Below, piece by piece: positions 1 through 7,155 of a stretch of 10,922 bases of DNA (position 1 is the first letter of the stretch; each line of letters opens with the position of its first letter). The DNA comes from DASRDS01 sp035652495 (lineage in GTDB: Bacteria; Gemmatimonadota; Gemmatimonadetes; Gemmatimonadales; Gemmatimonadaceae): positions 1 to 10,922 of the forward strand of contig DASRDS010000297.1 in the NCBI GenBank assembly GCA_035652495.1. Direction: 5' to 3'. The notes beneath the pieces were generated by a model that was not told the DNA's origin, did no database searches, and worked only from the letters and a program-made list of their open reading frames with translations. The position numbers and the translations under genes were made by a program.

Positions 1-184
1 CGCCCGCGCACACAACGACTCCAACGTTCTCTCTATTGGACAGAGACTAACCGCTGAGAGCGACCTGCCGGCGATATTGACGACTTGGCTGACCACGCCG
101 TTCGAGGGCGGACGTCACCTACGTCGCATCGAGGAGATCGATAGTCTCGCGAACGATTCGGCGAAAGACGTGAGCGGCCGGTAA
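1..184 (+). CDS. rpiB: Ribose-5-phosphate isomerase B, C-terminal part (cut by left edge)
   Basis: RpiB interconverts ribose 5-phosphate and ribulose 5-phosphate in the non-oxidative pentose phosphate pathway. Only the last 60 codons are present, reading in frame from base 2 to a TAA at 182-184. The fragment carries two RpiB hallmarks. One is the AHNDSNVLSIGQR block near its start, where His and Asn belong to the active site in the family. The other is LTTPFEGGRHLRRI at about residues 30-43, whose arginines bind the sugar phosphate. The family is usually about 150 residues, so roughly 90 N-terminal residues lie left of the window. The tail after the RRI motif is about 17 residues longer than the conserved core. 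The gene converges with the nitronate monooxygenase and overlaps it by 66 bases. The identification rests on motif recognition; the start is not visible. Confidence 0.88.
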   Translation, partial: ARAHNDSNVLSIGQRLTAESDLPAILTTWLTTPFEGGRHLRRIEEIDSLANDSAKDVSGR

Positions 185-1201
185 GTCCGTCGCCAGGCGC
201 GTGCCCTGGCCCATGAACAACGACATGAGATCCGGATTCCCCGCGCGAGCGGCCGCCGCGCGGATTTCGCGTGTCAGCGCGTTGTGCAGCGGATACGGTG
301 GCAGCTCGGCTTCGTGCGACTCGAGCTCGCGCGCGAATCGGTTGATCACGCCGCGGGCCGCGCGGCCCGAGTAGACGCGCGTGACGCCCGTGCTTTCTTC
401 GGTCGCCGTGAGTACGGCGGCCTTGTGTGGGGCCGGCGCTCCGCTTTCCGGCGTCGCCAGGAACGCCGTACCGAGTTGCGTACCTACCGCACCCAACATG
501 TGAGCGGCGGCTACGCCTCGGCCGTCCATTATGCCGCCGGACGCGATGACTGGCACGGTCAGCGCATCGACGATCATCGGGACCAGGGCCATCGTGCCAA
601 TGAGCGATCGCGCTACCGGCGCTAAGAATGTCGCTCGGTGTGCGCCGGCTTCCGCGCCTTGAGCGACGACGAAATCCGCGCCGCCATCCTCTATCGCTTT
701 TGCTTCGGCGACGGTTGATGCCGTGCCGATGACTACCGTGCCGATGTATTGAAATGCCGCGACCCATCGCGCGCTGATCACACCGAATGTGACGCTGACC
801 ACCGGCACCTTTTCTTCCAGCAACACCGCCGCCTGGGCATCAAAATCCATGAGCGGGAGCTCGGCTGGAAGAGCAACGCCTAGTTCTTCCGCTAGCGGAG
901 CGAGAAGTTCCCGGGCCCGCGTGAGTGATTGAGCAACATGCTCTGCATCTGGTGCGGGATCCGGCACGAACAGGTTGACGCCGAACGGATGATCGGTCAG
1001 CGCGCGAATCGATTTGATCGCGGAGCGAATGGCATCCGGCGCCAGATAGCCCGCGCCGAGCATGCCCAGGCCGCCCTCGTTCGACACGGCCGCGACCAGT
1101 TCCGGTGTCGATGGCCCACCGGCCATCGGCGCCAGGATAATGGGATACCGCACGCCGACGCGTGCGGTCAGCGCCGTGTCAGGCCAGCTCGGACGTGTCA
1201 C
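119..1201 (-). CDS. Nitronate monooxygenase (class I, 2-nitropropane dioxygenase family)
   Basis: This is an FMN-dependent TIM-barrel oxidase that converts nitronates, such as propionate 3-nitronate, to carbonyl compounds and nitrite. Known members act in the cytoplasm as detoxifying enzymes. The 360-residue product shows the class I motifs in order: PIILAPMAGGPSTPEL near residues 20-35, SNEGGLGMLGAGYL at 40-53, HPFGVNLFVP at 71-80, and AQGAEAGAHRATF at 180-192 with candidate catalytic His188. ASGGIMDGRG follows at 220-229, then LGTAFLATPES at 243-253 and Lys260 in APHKAAV, then GQGTRLA near 331. I chose the GTG at 1199-1201 because the family similarity begins just after it. The frame stays open to an ATG at 1318, but that 39-residue Arg/Ser-rich extension is antisense-like filler inside pheA. 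The gene overlaps the pheA end by 23 bases, suggesting translational coupling. FabK-type enoyl-ACP reductase is the main alternative family, but the N-terminal motifs favour nitronate monooxygenase. Confidence 0.88.
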   Translation of the reverse strand: MTRPSWPDTALTARVGVRYPIILAPMAGGPSTPELVAAVSNEGGLGMLGAGYLAPDAIRSAIKSIRALTDHPFGVNLFVPDPAPDAEHVAQSLTRARELLAPLAEELGVALPAELPLMDFDAQAAVLLEEKVPVVSVTFGVISARWVAAFQYIGTVVIGTASTVAEAKAIEDGGADFVVAQGAEAGAHRATFLAPVARSLIGTMALVPMIVDALTVPVIASGGIMDGRGVAAAHMLGAVGTQLGTAFLATPESGAPAPHKAAVLTATEESTGVTRVYSGRAARGVINRFARELESHEAELPPYPLHNALTREIRAAAARAGNPDLMSLFMGQGTRLATDLPAAHVFRRIVRETIDLLDAT

Positions 1202-2102
1202 GGTTGGGCGCCGGCCAGCGCGGGAACGTGCCGAGCAACCGCGCGAATGTCGACACGCGACGGATCTCGCTGACCGCCTCGGCGGCGCGGTTATCGCGGC
1301 CCACGTGGTCGAACTCAATGAAGAACTGATACCGCCACGGGTCGCGCGTCGGCCGCGACGTCAGATGGCTCACGTTGAATCCCGCGGCCGCGAGCGGGGC
1401 AATGACAGACAGGAGCGCGCCGGCGTTGTCCGACACCGCGAACAGCACGGCCGTGCGGGCCGGAACGCCGCTGGACGGTGACTCCGGCTCGGTCGAGACC
1501 GCGAGAAAGCGCATCATCGTATCCGGCCGATCCTCGAGGTGTTCCTTGAGCACCTCGAGCCCGAAACGCTCCGCCGCCAGCGGCGGCGCCGCGGCTCCGA
1601 CCGAGAGATCCCCGCGCTCAACCACCGCCCGCGCGGCGCCGGCGGTGTCCCACGCGGCCTCGGCGCTGATATGACGATGGGCGTCAAAGAAGTACGCGCA
1701 CTGCGCCAGCATGATCGGATGGCTCTGCACCGCCCTGAGCCGAGCGATCGACGCGCCCGGCAGCCCGAGCAGGCTCAGATGAATCGGCACGATCGTCTCG
1801 GCCACCACCGACAACCCGTCGTGCAGCGCCAGAAGATCGTAGGCCACGTCGACTCCGCCCACGAGCGTGCTCTCGATCGGCACGATCCCATAGTCGACAT
1901 CCCCGCCCTCGGCGGCGTCCATGACGTCATCGAACGTGCGCATGGGAACCGGTCGCGCCATACCGCGCCACAACTGCACGACGGCTTGCTCGCTGAACGA
2001 ACCAGCCTCGCCCTGGAACGCCACCCGCACGTCGGTGGCGACGCGCAGCGGTGAGGGTGCGGTTTTGGGCTCCGGCATCAAGACCGGGAACGACCCTGTC
2101 AT
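1179..2102 (-). CDS. pheA: Prephenate dehydratase with ACT domain, altered active-site motifs
   Basis: Prephenate dehydratase turns prephenate into phenylpyruvate, the committed step to phenylalanine. The 307-residue protein has the periplasmic-binding-like catalytic domain at about 25-203 and an ACT regulatory domain at about 215-295. Family marks are VAFQGEAGSFSEQA (27-40), GIVPIES (72-78), SHPIMLAQC (127-135) and DTAGAARA (152-159). In the ACT domain they are NAGAL (226-230) and TSRP followed by DPWRYQFFIEF, the phenylalanine-binding region. There is no chorismate mutase domain. Three usual residues differ: the Asn of PIEN is Ser78, the Thr of the (N)xTRF motif is Met197 (the segment reads DTMMRF), and the ESRP Glu is Thr248. 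The Thr is essential in characterised enzymes, so activity is not certain. The ATG at 2102 has no Shine-Dalgarno but lies 8 bases after a TAGATT box. A second ATG at residue 9 is possible. It starts 21 bases after the kinase stop. Confidence 0.88.
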   Translation of the reverse strand: MTGSFPVLMPEPKTAPSPLRVATDVRVAFQGEAGSFSEQAVVQLWRGMARPVPMRTFDDVMDAAEGGDVDYGIVPIESTLVGGVDVAYDLLALHDGLSVVAETIVPIHLSLLGLPGASIARLRAVQSHPIMLAQCAYFFDAHRHISAEAAWDTAGAARAVVERGDLSVGAAAPPLAAERFGLEVLKEHLEDRPDTMMRFLAVSTEPESPSSGVPARTAVLFAVSDNAGALLSVIAPLAAAGFNVSHLTSRPTRDPWRYQFFIEFDHVGRDNRAAEAVSEIRRVSTFARLLGTFPRWPAPNRDTSELA

Positions 2103-2110
2103 AGGTCGTT

Positions 2111-2116
2111 AATCTA
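2111..2116 (-). promoter_or_regulatory. Possible -10 box of a leaderless promoter for pheA
   Basis: On the minus strand TAGATT lies exactly 8 bases before the pheA ATG, just past the kinase stop codon at 2124-2126. It fits the TAnnnT form of a -10 element at the distance where transcription would begin on or next to the ATG. No convincing -35 is visible (AGCGCT sits at a 17-base spacing) and there is no ribosome binding site. The same box with the same spacing precedes the S9 peptidase. Confidence 0.35.
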
Positions 2117-2123
2117 TAACGTA

Positions 2124-4586
2124 TTACGCGTCCAGCGCTCGGCGGACCGCCGTGAGCAATTGCTCGGCCGTGAACGGCTTCTGCAGGAGGTTGGCCGAGG
2201 GGTCGAGACCGCCCCGTCGGACGACTTCGTCGCCCACATAGCCTGTCGCGTACAGCACCCGAATGGCGGGACGGGTCGCGCGCAACCGCTCGACCAGCGC
2301 CCGGCCCCCGAGCGACGGCATCACCACATCGGTGACCAGGAGTTGAATCGGCTTGTCGGTGGCAGACGCGATGCCCAGCGCCTCTTCACCGTTCGACGCG
2401 AGCAGCACCGCGTATCCATTCCCGGTGAGCAGGGTGCACATGAGCTCCCGCACGGCCGGATCGTCTTCGGCCACGAGCAGCGTCTCCGTCCCGCGCTGTG
2501 GCGGCACCCCCGTTTCGGCGGCGTCGATCGCGACACGGCCATCCGATACCGCCGGGAAGAGGATATGGAACGCGGTGCCCGCCCCCGGCGTGCTCTCGAC
2601 CCACACCTGACCGCCGCCCTGCTGGACGATGCCGTGGACCGTCGCCAACCCGAGTCCCGTCCCGCGACCAGGCTCCTTCGTCGTAAAGAACGGCTCGAAG
2701 ACGCGCGCTTGCGTGGCGGCATCCATGCCCACGCCGGTATCGCGAACGACCAGTCCGACAAACGTCTCGCGCATGATCCGCGTCTCGATGCGCAGCACAC
2801 CTCCGGTCGGCATCGCGTCACGCGCGTTGACCGCGAGATTGAGCAGCACCTGCTCGATCTGCCCCGGATCGATGCGCACCGGCGCGATCGAGTGGTCGAG
2901 CGAGAGCACGATCTCGATGTCCTCGCCGATGAGGCGCTTGAGCATCGGCTCGACTTCGGTGATCACCGCGTTGATATCCAGCACCTTTGGCTGGACCAAT
3001 TGCTTGCGGCTGAACGCGAGCAACTGTCGCGTCAGCGTCGCCGCGCGCCGGGCGGCCGCGGAGATTTCCTTGAGCTCTCCCGACTTGTCGCCCGACACCT
3101 CGATCAAGAGCCCGCTGTACGCGGTGATCACCGTCAGCAGGTTATTGAAGTCGTGGGCAATGCCACCGGCCAGCTGCCCGACGGCCTCCATCTTCGACGC
3201 CTGCCGCAACTGTTCTTCGATCTGCAAGCGACCCGTGACATCGCGCACCATGACCGTCGCGATCTGCTCGGTACCCACCTCGACGCGCGAGACCGACACC
3301 TCGGCGGTGAACTCACTGCCGTCGCTTCGGTGCACATTGAGCCGGCCGGATGACGCCGGGAGAAATCGAATGAAGCGATGAATCGGCGTGCCAGTCGCTT
3401 CCGCGGCGGTCACGCGCAACATGGCCTCGGCCGCTTGGTTGAACACGACGATGCAGCCGTCGCTGTCGATGCCGATGATCGCGTCCATGGCCGAGGCGAT
3501 GATCCCCTCGAGCCGCGCCTCATGTCGACGGCGGTCGCGAATATCGCGAGCGACCATTGCGACCGCGGTGCGAGGGCCGCCGGCGGCCTCACGGACGGCG
3601 AACGCGTGCGCCTCGGTTTCGATCGGCTCGCCCGTGGTCCAGTGGCGCAGCGTCAGCTCACCGGTCCACCGGTCGGCGCCGGCGAGCGCCGACACAAAAC
3701 CCTCGTCGGCGATGAGATCGCACAACGGGCGATGGAGGATCGGGCCCACATCGGTGAGGCCAATGATCGCCAGGCCGGCGGGGTTCACGTGCGTAATGCG
3801 CATCGTGTCGTCGGCCAGGGCGACGAAATCCGCGCTCGCCTCGACAGTGGCGGCCAGCAGATTTTGCCGCTCGGTCGCGGCACGACGCAGGGTGACGTCT
3901 TCCACCGTGCCGACGAAGCCCGTCGGCGCCGAGCTCGCGAGTCGCAGACGGTGGACCTGGCCGCGGACCCAGCGGACCTCACCCGTGGAGCGCGAAAAGC
4001 GATAGATGTGGTCGAGCAGCCGCCGATCGCCCTTTCGAAAGACGGCCCACTCCGCGCCGACGCTCCCGGCGTCCTCAGGATGGACCCACTGCACCCATTC
4101 GCGCCCGGTGAGCTCGGCATCGGAGCGGCCCAGCACCTCGCGCAGAAATGGATTCACGTAGACGATATGGCCGCGTGGATCCGCGAGGAACACCCCGACC
4201 GGCGCGGACTCGGTGACCAGTCGGAACCGGGCTTCGCTCTCGCGCCTCGATTCGTCGGCGCGGACTCGGGTCGTCACATCCCGGGTCTGGACCGCGATGC
4301 CAGTCTCCAGCGGCGCCACGGTGACGTCATAAATGCGGCCCGAGGGCGTGCGAAGGCCCTCCACGACTTCCGGGCCGTTCTGCTGCGCGACGCGCGCCAG
4401 CACCGCGCCGAGTGGCGCGGGGTAGAATTCGCTGACCGGCCTCCCGATCAAAGACTCGGGTTTACGCCCAAGGGCTTCGGCGGCGGCCCGGTTGGCATAG
4501 ACGAAGCGACCGGCATGATCCACGATCATGATTCCGTCGCTCGTCGCGTCGAGCAATGGCGCGAGAGATTCGTTCGTCTGATCCAC
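2124..4586 (-). CDS. Soluble hybrid histidine kinase (PAS x4, HisKA, HATPase, receiver)
   Basis: This is a signalling kinase of 820 residues. It has four PAS-type sensor repeats: about 5-110, 118-235 (with an HPED turn and a PAC-like RWVRGQVHRL stretch), 243-352, and 357-455. A HisKA dimerisation helix follows, with phospho-acceptor His478 in GGIAHDFNNLL. The ATPase domain shows the N box (Asn587 in NLAVNARDAM), the G1 box DTGVG (616-620), EPFFTTK (631-637) and the G2 box GRGTGLGL (640-647). The C-terminal receiver (about 701-818) has acidic residues 707-709, phospho-acceptor Asp753 in VTDVVMP, Thr781 and Lys803 in QKPF. No membrane segment is seen, so it probably senses a cytosolic cue. The GTG at 4584-4586 is the first possible start after an in-frame TAA at 4590-4592. 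It follows the peptidase by 35 bases and precedes pheA by 21. No separate response regulator or output domain is in the window, so its target is unknown. Confidence 0.93.
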   Translation of the reverse strand: MDQTNESLAPLLDATSDGIMIVDHAGRFVYANRAAAEALGRKPESLIGRPVSEFYPAPLGAVLARVAQQNGPEVVEGLRTPSGRIYDVTVAPLETGIAVQTRDVTTRVRADESRRESEARFRLVTESAPVGVFLADPRGHIVYVNPFLREVLGRSDAELTGREWVQWVHPEDAGSVGAEWAVFRKGDRRLLDHIYRFSRSTGEVRWVRGQVHRLRLASSAPTGFVGTVEDVTLRRAATERQNLLAATVEASADFVALADDTMRITHVNPAGLAIIGLTDVGPILHRPLCDLIADEGFVSALAGADRWTGELTLRHWTTGEPIETEAHAFAVREAAGGPRTAVAMVARDIRDRRRHEARLEGIIASAMDAIIGIDSDGCIVVFNQAAEAMLRVTAAEATGTPIHRFIRFLPASSGRLNVHRSDGSEFTAEVSVSRVEVGTEQIATVMVRDVTGRLQIEEQLRQASKMEAVGQLAGGIAHDFNNLLTVITAYSGLLIEVSGDKSGELKEISAAARRAATLTRQLLAFSRKQLVQPKVLDINAVITEVEPMLKRLIGEDIEIVLSLDHSIAPVRIDPGQIEQVLLNLAVNARDAMPTGGVLRIETRIMRETFVGLVVRDTGVGMDAATQARVFEPFFTTKEPGRGTGLGLATVHGIVQQGGGQVWVESTPGAGTAFHILFPAVSDGRVAIDAAETGVPPQRGTETLLVAEDDPAVRELMCTLLTGNGYAVLLASNGEEALGIASATDKPIQLLVTDVVMPSLGGRALVERLRATRPAIRVLYATGYVGDEVVRRGGLDPSANLLQKPFTAEQLLTAVRRALDA

Positions 4587-4621
4587 AGGTTACTACACAG
4601 ATGACTCCAACGGGGCCCAGG

Positions 4622-6532
4622 TTACATCGCTGGTGCTTTTAAGTATTGGTCGAACCAGCGCAGCGTGCGATCCTGGAGATCGCGCTGGTGTACCGGGTTC
4701 CGAATACCGTGCCCTTCATCTGGGTAGACTACGAGTTGTGTTGCGACACCGTTGCGTTCCAGTCCACGCCAGAACTCGAACGACTGGGGCGCCGGGCATT
4801 CGACATCTCGCTCGCCCACGACGACGAGCGTGGGCGTATGCGCCTGCCGGATGTAATTCATCGGTGAGCTCTTGGCATAGACGGCCGGATCGTCGTACAC
4901 GGTCGCCCCGAAGTAGGGCAGCATCCACTCATCGATGCCGTTCTCACCAGTGTAACTCAACCAGTTGGAAATGCCAGCGCCCGCGACCGCGGCCTTGAAG
5001 CGGTTCGTCTGCGTGATCCCCCACATGGTCATGTACCCGCCGTAGCTCCAGCCGGTGAGTCCCATGCGGGTGCTATCGACGGGGAACCGGCGCAGCACCG
5101 TGTCGACGCCGGCCATGACATCGCGCAAGTCGCCATACCCGAAATCCTTCACGTTCGCCCGCGTGAACGCCTCGCCCTGGCCATAGCTGCCGCGCGGATT
5201 CGGCATGAACACGAAGTAGCCATCACGCGAGAACACCGCGGGCGTCGACTGCTCGGCCATCCAACGGGCTCCGACCGCGGCCGCGGGGCCACCATGCACT
5301 TGCACGATCATGGGATAGCGAGTCCCCGGTTTGAAATCCGCCGGATAGACCAGCCAGCCCTGAACCGTGAACGCGTCGCTCTTCCACTCAACGCTCTCGG
5401 AACGGCCGTACGCGGGGGTCACACCGGCGTTCGCGTGGGTCAGCTGCTCCAGGTGCGTCGGGGACCCGGCCCAGACCTCGGGCGGTTCGCTCAACGACTC
5501 GCGTGTGGCGGCGACCGTCTGGCCATCGCGCGAGACGGACACGGACGGGACGAAGGCGCCGCCAGTGACGTGGCCCTTGATGTTGGCCAACACGCGCGAC
5601 TCGCCGCTCTTCGTGTCGAGTGACACGATGTCCGATGCGCCGCTCGCCCAGGCCGAAACGATGAGCTGATGCGGCGATGAGGACCATGCCAGATCTGACG
5701 GGGAGATCGTCGCCGACGACGTCAGGTCGCGCGGGGTCCCGCCGGTCGCGGCGACGACCCACACGTCGCCGCCGGTCGACCCCTGGTCGCTCATAATTCC
5801 GCCGATATAGGCGATCTCGGAGCCATCCGCCGACCAGCGCGGAACGGCGATCTGCGTCGTGGGACGGGCAATCTCAGTCGGCGTGCCGGAGTCGGCGGGC
5901 ACGGCGTAGAGGCGCGCGGTCCACCAGTTGTTATTGCCCGAACCGTTCGCGGCGCTGATCACGAGCCGATGCGAGTCGGGCGACCAGTCGTACTCGTAGA
6001 CGTAGAGATCGGCCGGCGTGACGACCCGTAAGTGACCGCCGGCGAGATCGATCACGGCAAGGTGCTGGCGATCGACGAGGTCGCCGATCACGCCCGTGTC
6101 GCGCGGCGCGGCCTGCGTCGGGCCAAAGGCGATCTCCTCGGGCCTCGAGTATAGAACCGCAATGCTCTTCCCGTCCGGCGAAAAACGCGCGTCATGGATA
6201 GCGCCGGGAATGGTCGCGACGACTCGCGACTGGCCGTCGGCGACGTTCGCCAGGGTCAGCGCACCGTTCTGACCGAGAAACGCCAGCGCGCGGCTATCCG
6301 GCGACCATGCGATGCCGTTCGCCTGGCCAAACGTATGGAGGGCCGTGTTCGGTCGACGACGGTCGACGATCACAACGCCCGGCGCGCCGGTGCCCGTTGA
6401 GTCGGTTGGACTCGGACCAACCCAGGCGACGAGATGCCCGTCAGGGGAGATCGACACGTCGGAAAACCGCCGGGCATTGTGCGACGGCGGGACCAGCACG
6501 ACCAGCGCGGAAAGCAGCGGGAGGAGAGGCAT
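4622..6532 (-). CDS. S9 family serine peptidase (prolyl oligopeptidase / acylaminoacyl-peptidase type), exported
   Basis: The 636-residue protein begins with a short hydrophobic signal-like segment (PLLPLLSALVVLVPP, residues 2-16), so it probably acts outside the cytoplasm, cleaving oligopeptides. Residues 22 to about 365 form a beta-propeller with TolB/WD-like repeats, marked by the recurring SPDG/SPDS pattern at 29-32, 77-80, 118-121 and 184-187. The C-terminal alpha/beta hydrolase domain has HGGP at 413-416 (oxyanion side), nucleophile Ser496 in GWSYGGY, Asp576 in GERDVECP and His608 in YPDEGHG. This triad is complete and in the usual order. The length is typical for the family. I do not see the Glu-Glu motif typical of dipeptidyl peptidase IV, so acylaminoacyl- or oligopeptidase activity is more likely. 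The ATG at 6532 has no Shine-Dalgarno but has a TAGATT box 8 bases upstream. It heads the minus-strand run containing the kinase, pheA and the monooxygenase. Confidence 0.92.
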   Translation of the reverse strand: MPLLPLLSALVVLVPPSHNARRFSDVSISPDGHLVAWVGPSPTDSTGTGAPGVVIVDRRRPNTALHTFGQANGIAWSPDSRALAFLGQNGALTLANVADGQSRVVATIPGAIHDARFSPDGKSIAVLYSRPEEIAFGPTQAAPRDTGVIGDLVDRQHLAVIDLAGGHLRVVTPADLYVYEYDWSPDSHRLVISAANGSGNNNWWTARLYAVPADSGTPTEIARPTTQIAVPRWSADGSEIAYIGGIMSDQGSTGGDVWVVAATGGTPRDLTSSATISPSDLAWSSSPHQLIVSAWASGASDIVSLDTKSGESRVLANIKGHVTGGAFVPSVSVSRDGQTVAATRESLSEPPEVWAGSPTHLEQLTHANAGVTPAYGRSESVEWKSDAFTVQGWLVYPADFKPGTRYPMIVQVHGGPAAAVGARWMAEQSTPAVFSRDGYFVFMPNPRGSYGQGEAFTRANVKDFGYGDLRDVMAGVDTVLRRFPVDSTRMGLTGWSYGGYMTMWGITQTNRFKAAVAGAGISNWLSYTGENGIDEWMLPYFGATVYDDPAVYAKSSPMNYIRQAHTPTLVVVGERDVECPAPQSFEFWRGLERNGVATQLVVYPDEGHGIRNPVHQRDLQDRTLRWFDQYLKAPAM

Positions 6533-6540
6533 ATAGGGAC

Positions 6541-6546
6541 AATCTA
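6541..6546 (-). promoter_or_regulatory. Possible -10 box of a leaderless promoter for the S9 peptidase
   Basis: TAGATT on the minus strand is followed by 8 bases and then the peptidase ATG at 6532. The shared string is ATAGATT, the same as before pheA. A start of transcription about 8 bases downstream would give an mRNA beginning at the ATG. The candidate -35 at a 17-base spacing (TATCGC) is poor. This site would drive the whole peptidase-kinase-pheA-monooxygenase run. Confidence 0.35.
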
Positions 6547-6590
6547 TCCACAGATCTGCGTTCGCGATAACCGTGGAGACCGGTAACGAC

Positions 6591-6596
6591 TATCTT
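6591..6596 (+). promoter_or_regulatory. Weak -10-like hexamer upstream of the PCu(A)C gene
   Basis: TATCTT lies in the divergent region between the peptidase and the rightward gene, 65 bases before the chosen GTG. It would leave a leader long enough to hold the AGGGGG ribosome-binding-like stretch at 6643-6648. No good -35 is seen at 16-18 bases (TAACCG at 17), so this is only a candidate. Confidence 0.2.
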
Positions 6597-6660
6597 AATG
6601 GCGGTCCAACCCGTCACATATGGCGGGAACGTTATCGGTGTTAGGGGGTTCTTGAGAGCC

Positions 6661-7155
6661 GTGCCACATCGTCCACGATCGATTTATCTCATCGCGATCG
6701 TTTTTGCTGGCGCTCTCGCCACACTCACCGTGTGTGGCCCCGCGCGATCATCGGTCGTGGCGCAGAAGGCATGGGTCAATGCCGCGCCGGTCGGTGACAC
6801 GGCCGTGGTCTCGATGACGCTCACGAATAACGACCCGCATCCGGTCAACATCGTCGACGTGCTGTCATCCTCCGCGCGCAGCGTCGCGATCTTCCAGCAC
6901 GTTCGTGTGGGCGATACGATCCGGACCGACCTGATTCACCAGCTGGCGATTCCCGCCGGCGGAAGCAGCACGTTCGCGCCGCCCGGGCCGCATGTCATGC
7001 TCGCGGGTCTGCAGCGCGAGCTGCACGAGGGCGATCACGTGCGGGTCACCGTGATCCTCGCCGACGGCCAGCCGATCGATGTCGACGCCGTCGTGCGCCG
7101 GGATGCGCAGGTTATGGCGACGCAGCCGGCGGCTCAGCCGTTAGCGACTCGCTAA
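6661..7155 (+). CDS. PCu(A)C-family (DUF461) periplasmic copper-chaperone-like protein
   Basis: PCu(A)C proteins are small exported cupredoxin-like folds that carry Cu(I) to the CuA site of cytochrome oxidase, often with Sco. From the GTG at 6661 the product is 164 residues. An N-terminal export segment (about 8-25) ends near VVAQ at 32-35; Cys25 follows TV, which is a poor lipobox. Family features are VVSMTLTNND (49-58), a conserved IPAGGSSTFAPPGPHVML (97-114) and HEGDHVRVTVIL (122-133). Of the family copper motif H(M)X10MX21HXM, His80, His111 and Met113 remain. The residue after His80 is Val81, and the region where the middle Met is expected (about 91-92) reads LI. I prefer the GTG because AGGGGG lies 12 bases upstream; an in-frame ATG at 6598 would add 21 residues. 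No cytochrome oxidase or Sco gene is nearby. The 3' end overlaps the opposing dehydrogenase gene by 15 bases. Confidence 0.82.
   Translation: MPHRPRSIYLIAIVFAGALATLTVCGPARSSVVAQKAWVNAAPVGDTAVVSMTLTNNDPHPVNIVDVLSSSARSVAIFQHVRVGDTIRTDLIHQLAIPAGGSSTFAPPGPHVMLAGLQRELHEGDHVRVTVILADGQPIDVDAVVRRDAQVMATQPAAQPLATR

Noticed and set aside
33..767. Long open frame on the minus strand over the end of the nitronate monooxygenase
   Set aside because: Extremely Arg/His/Ser-rich translation in another frame of a gene with clear family motifs; a shadow of high GC content.
1202..1318. N-terminal extension of the nitronate monooxygenase to an ATG at 1318
   Set aside because: The added 39 residues are Arg/Ser-rich, lie inside pheA and precede the first family motif; the GTG at 1201 is better.
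2160..3353. 397-residue open frame antisense to the histidine kinase
   Set aside because: Arg/His/Asp-rich low-quality protein opposite a kinase with all catalytic motifs; typical antisense artefact of high-GC third positions.
3378..4604. 408-residue open frame antisense to the PAS domains
   Set aside because: Same artefact; no recognisable motif, no start signal, composition unlike a folded protein.
6566..6587. Imperfect inverted repeat TAACCG...CGGTAA in the divergent region as an operator
   Set aside because: Only four contiguous pairs with one mismatch beyond; too short to claim a regulator site.
6598..6660. ATG at 6598 as start of the PCu(A)C gene
   Set aside because: No ribosome binding site, and it would put 21 extra residues before the export segment; the GTG at 6661 has AGGGGG upstream. 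Not excluded.
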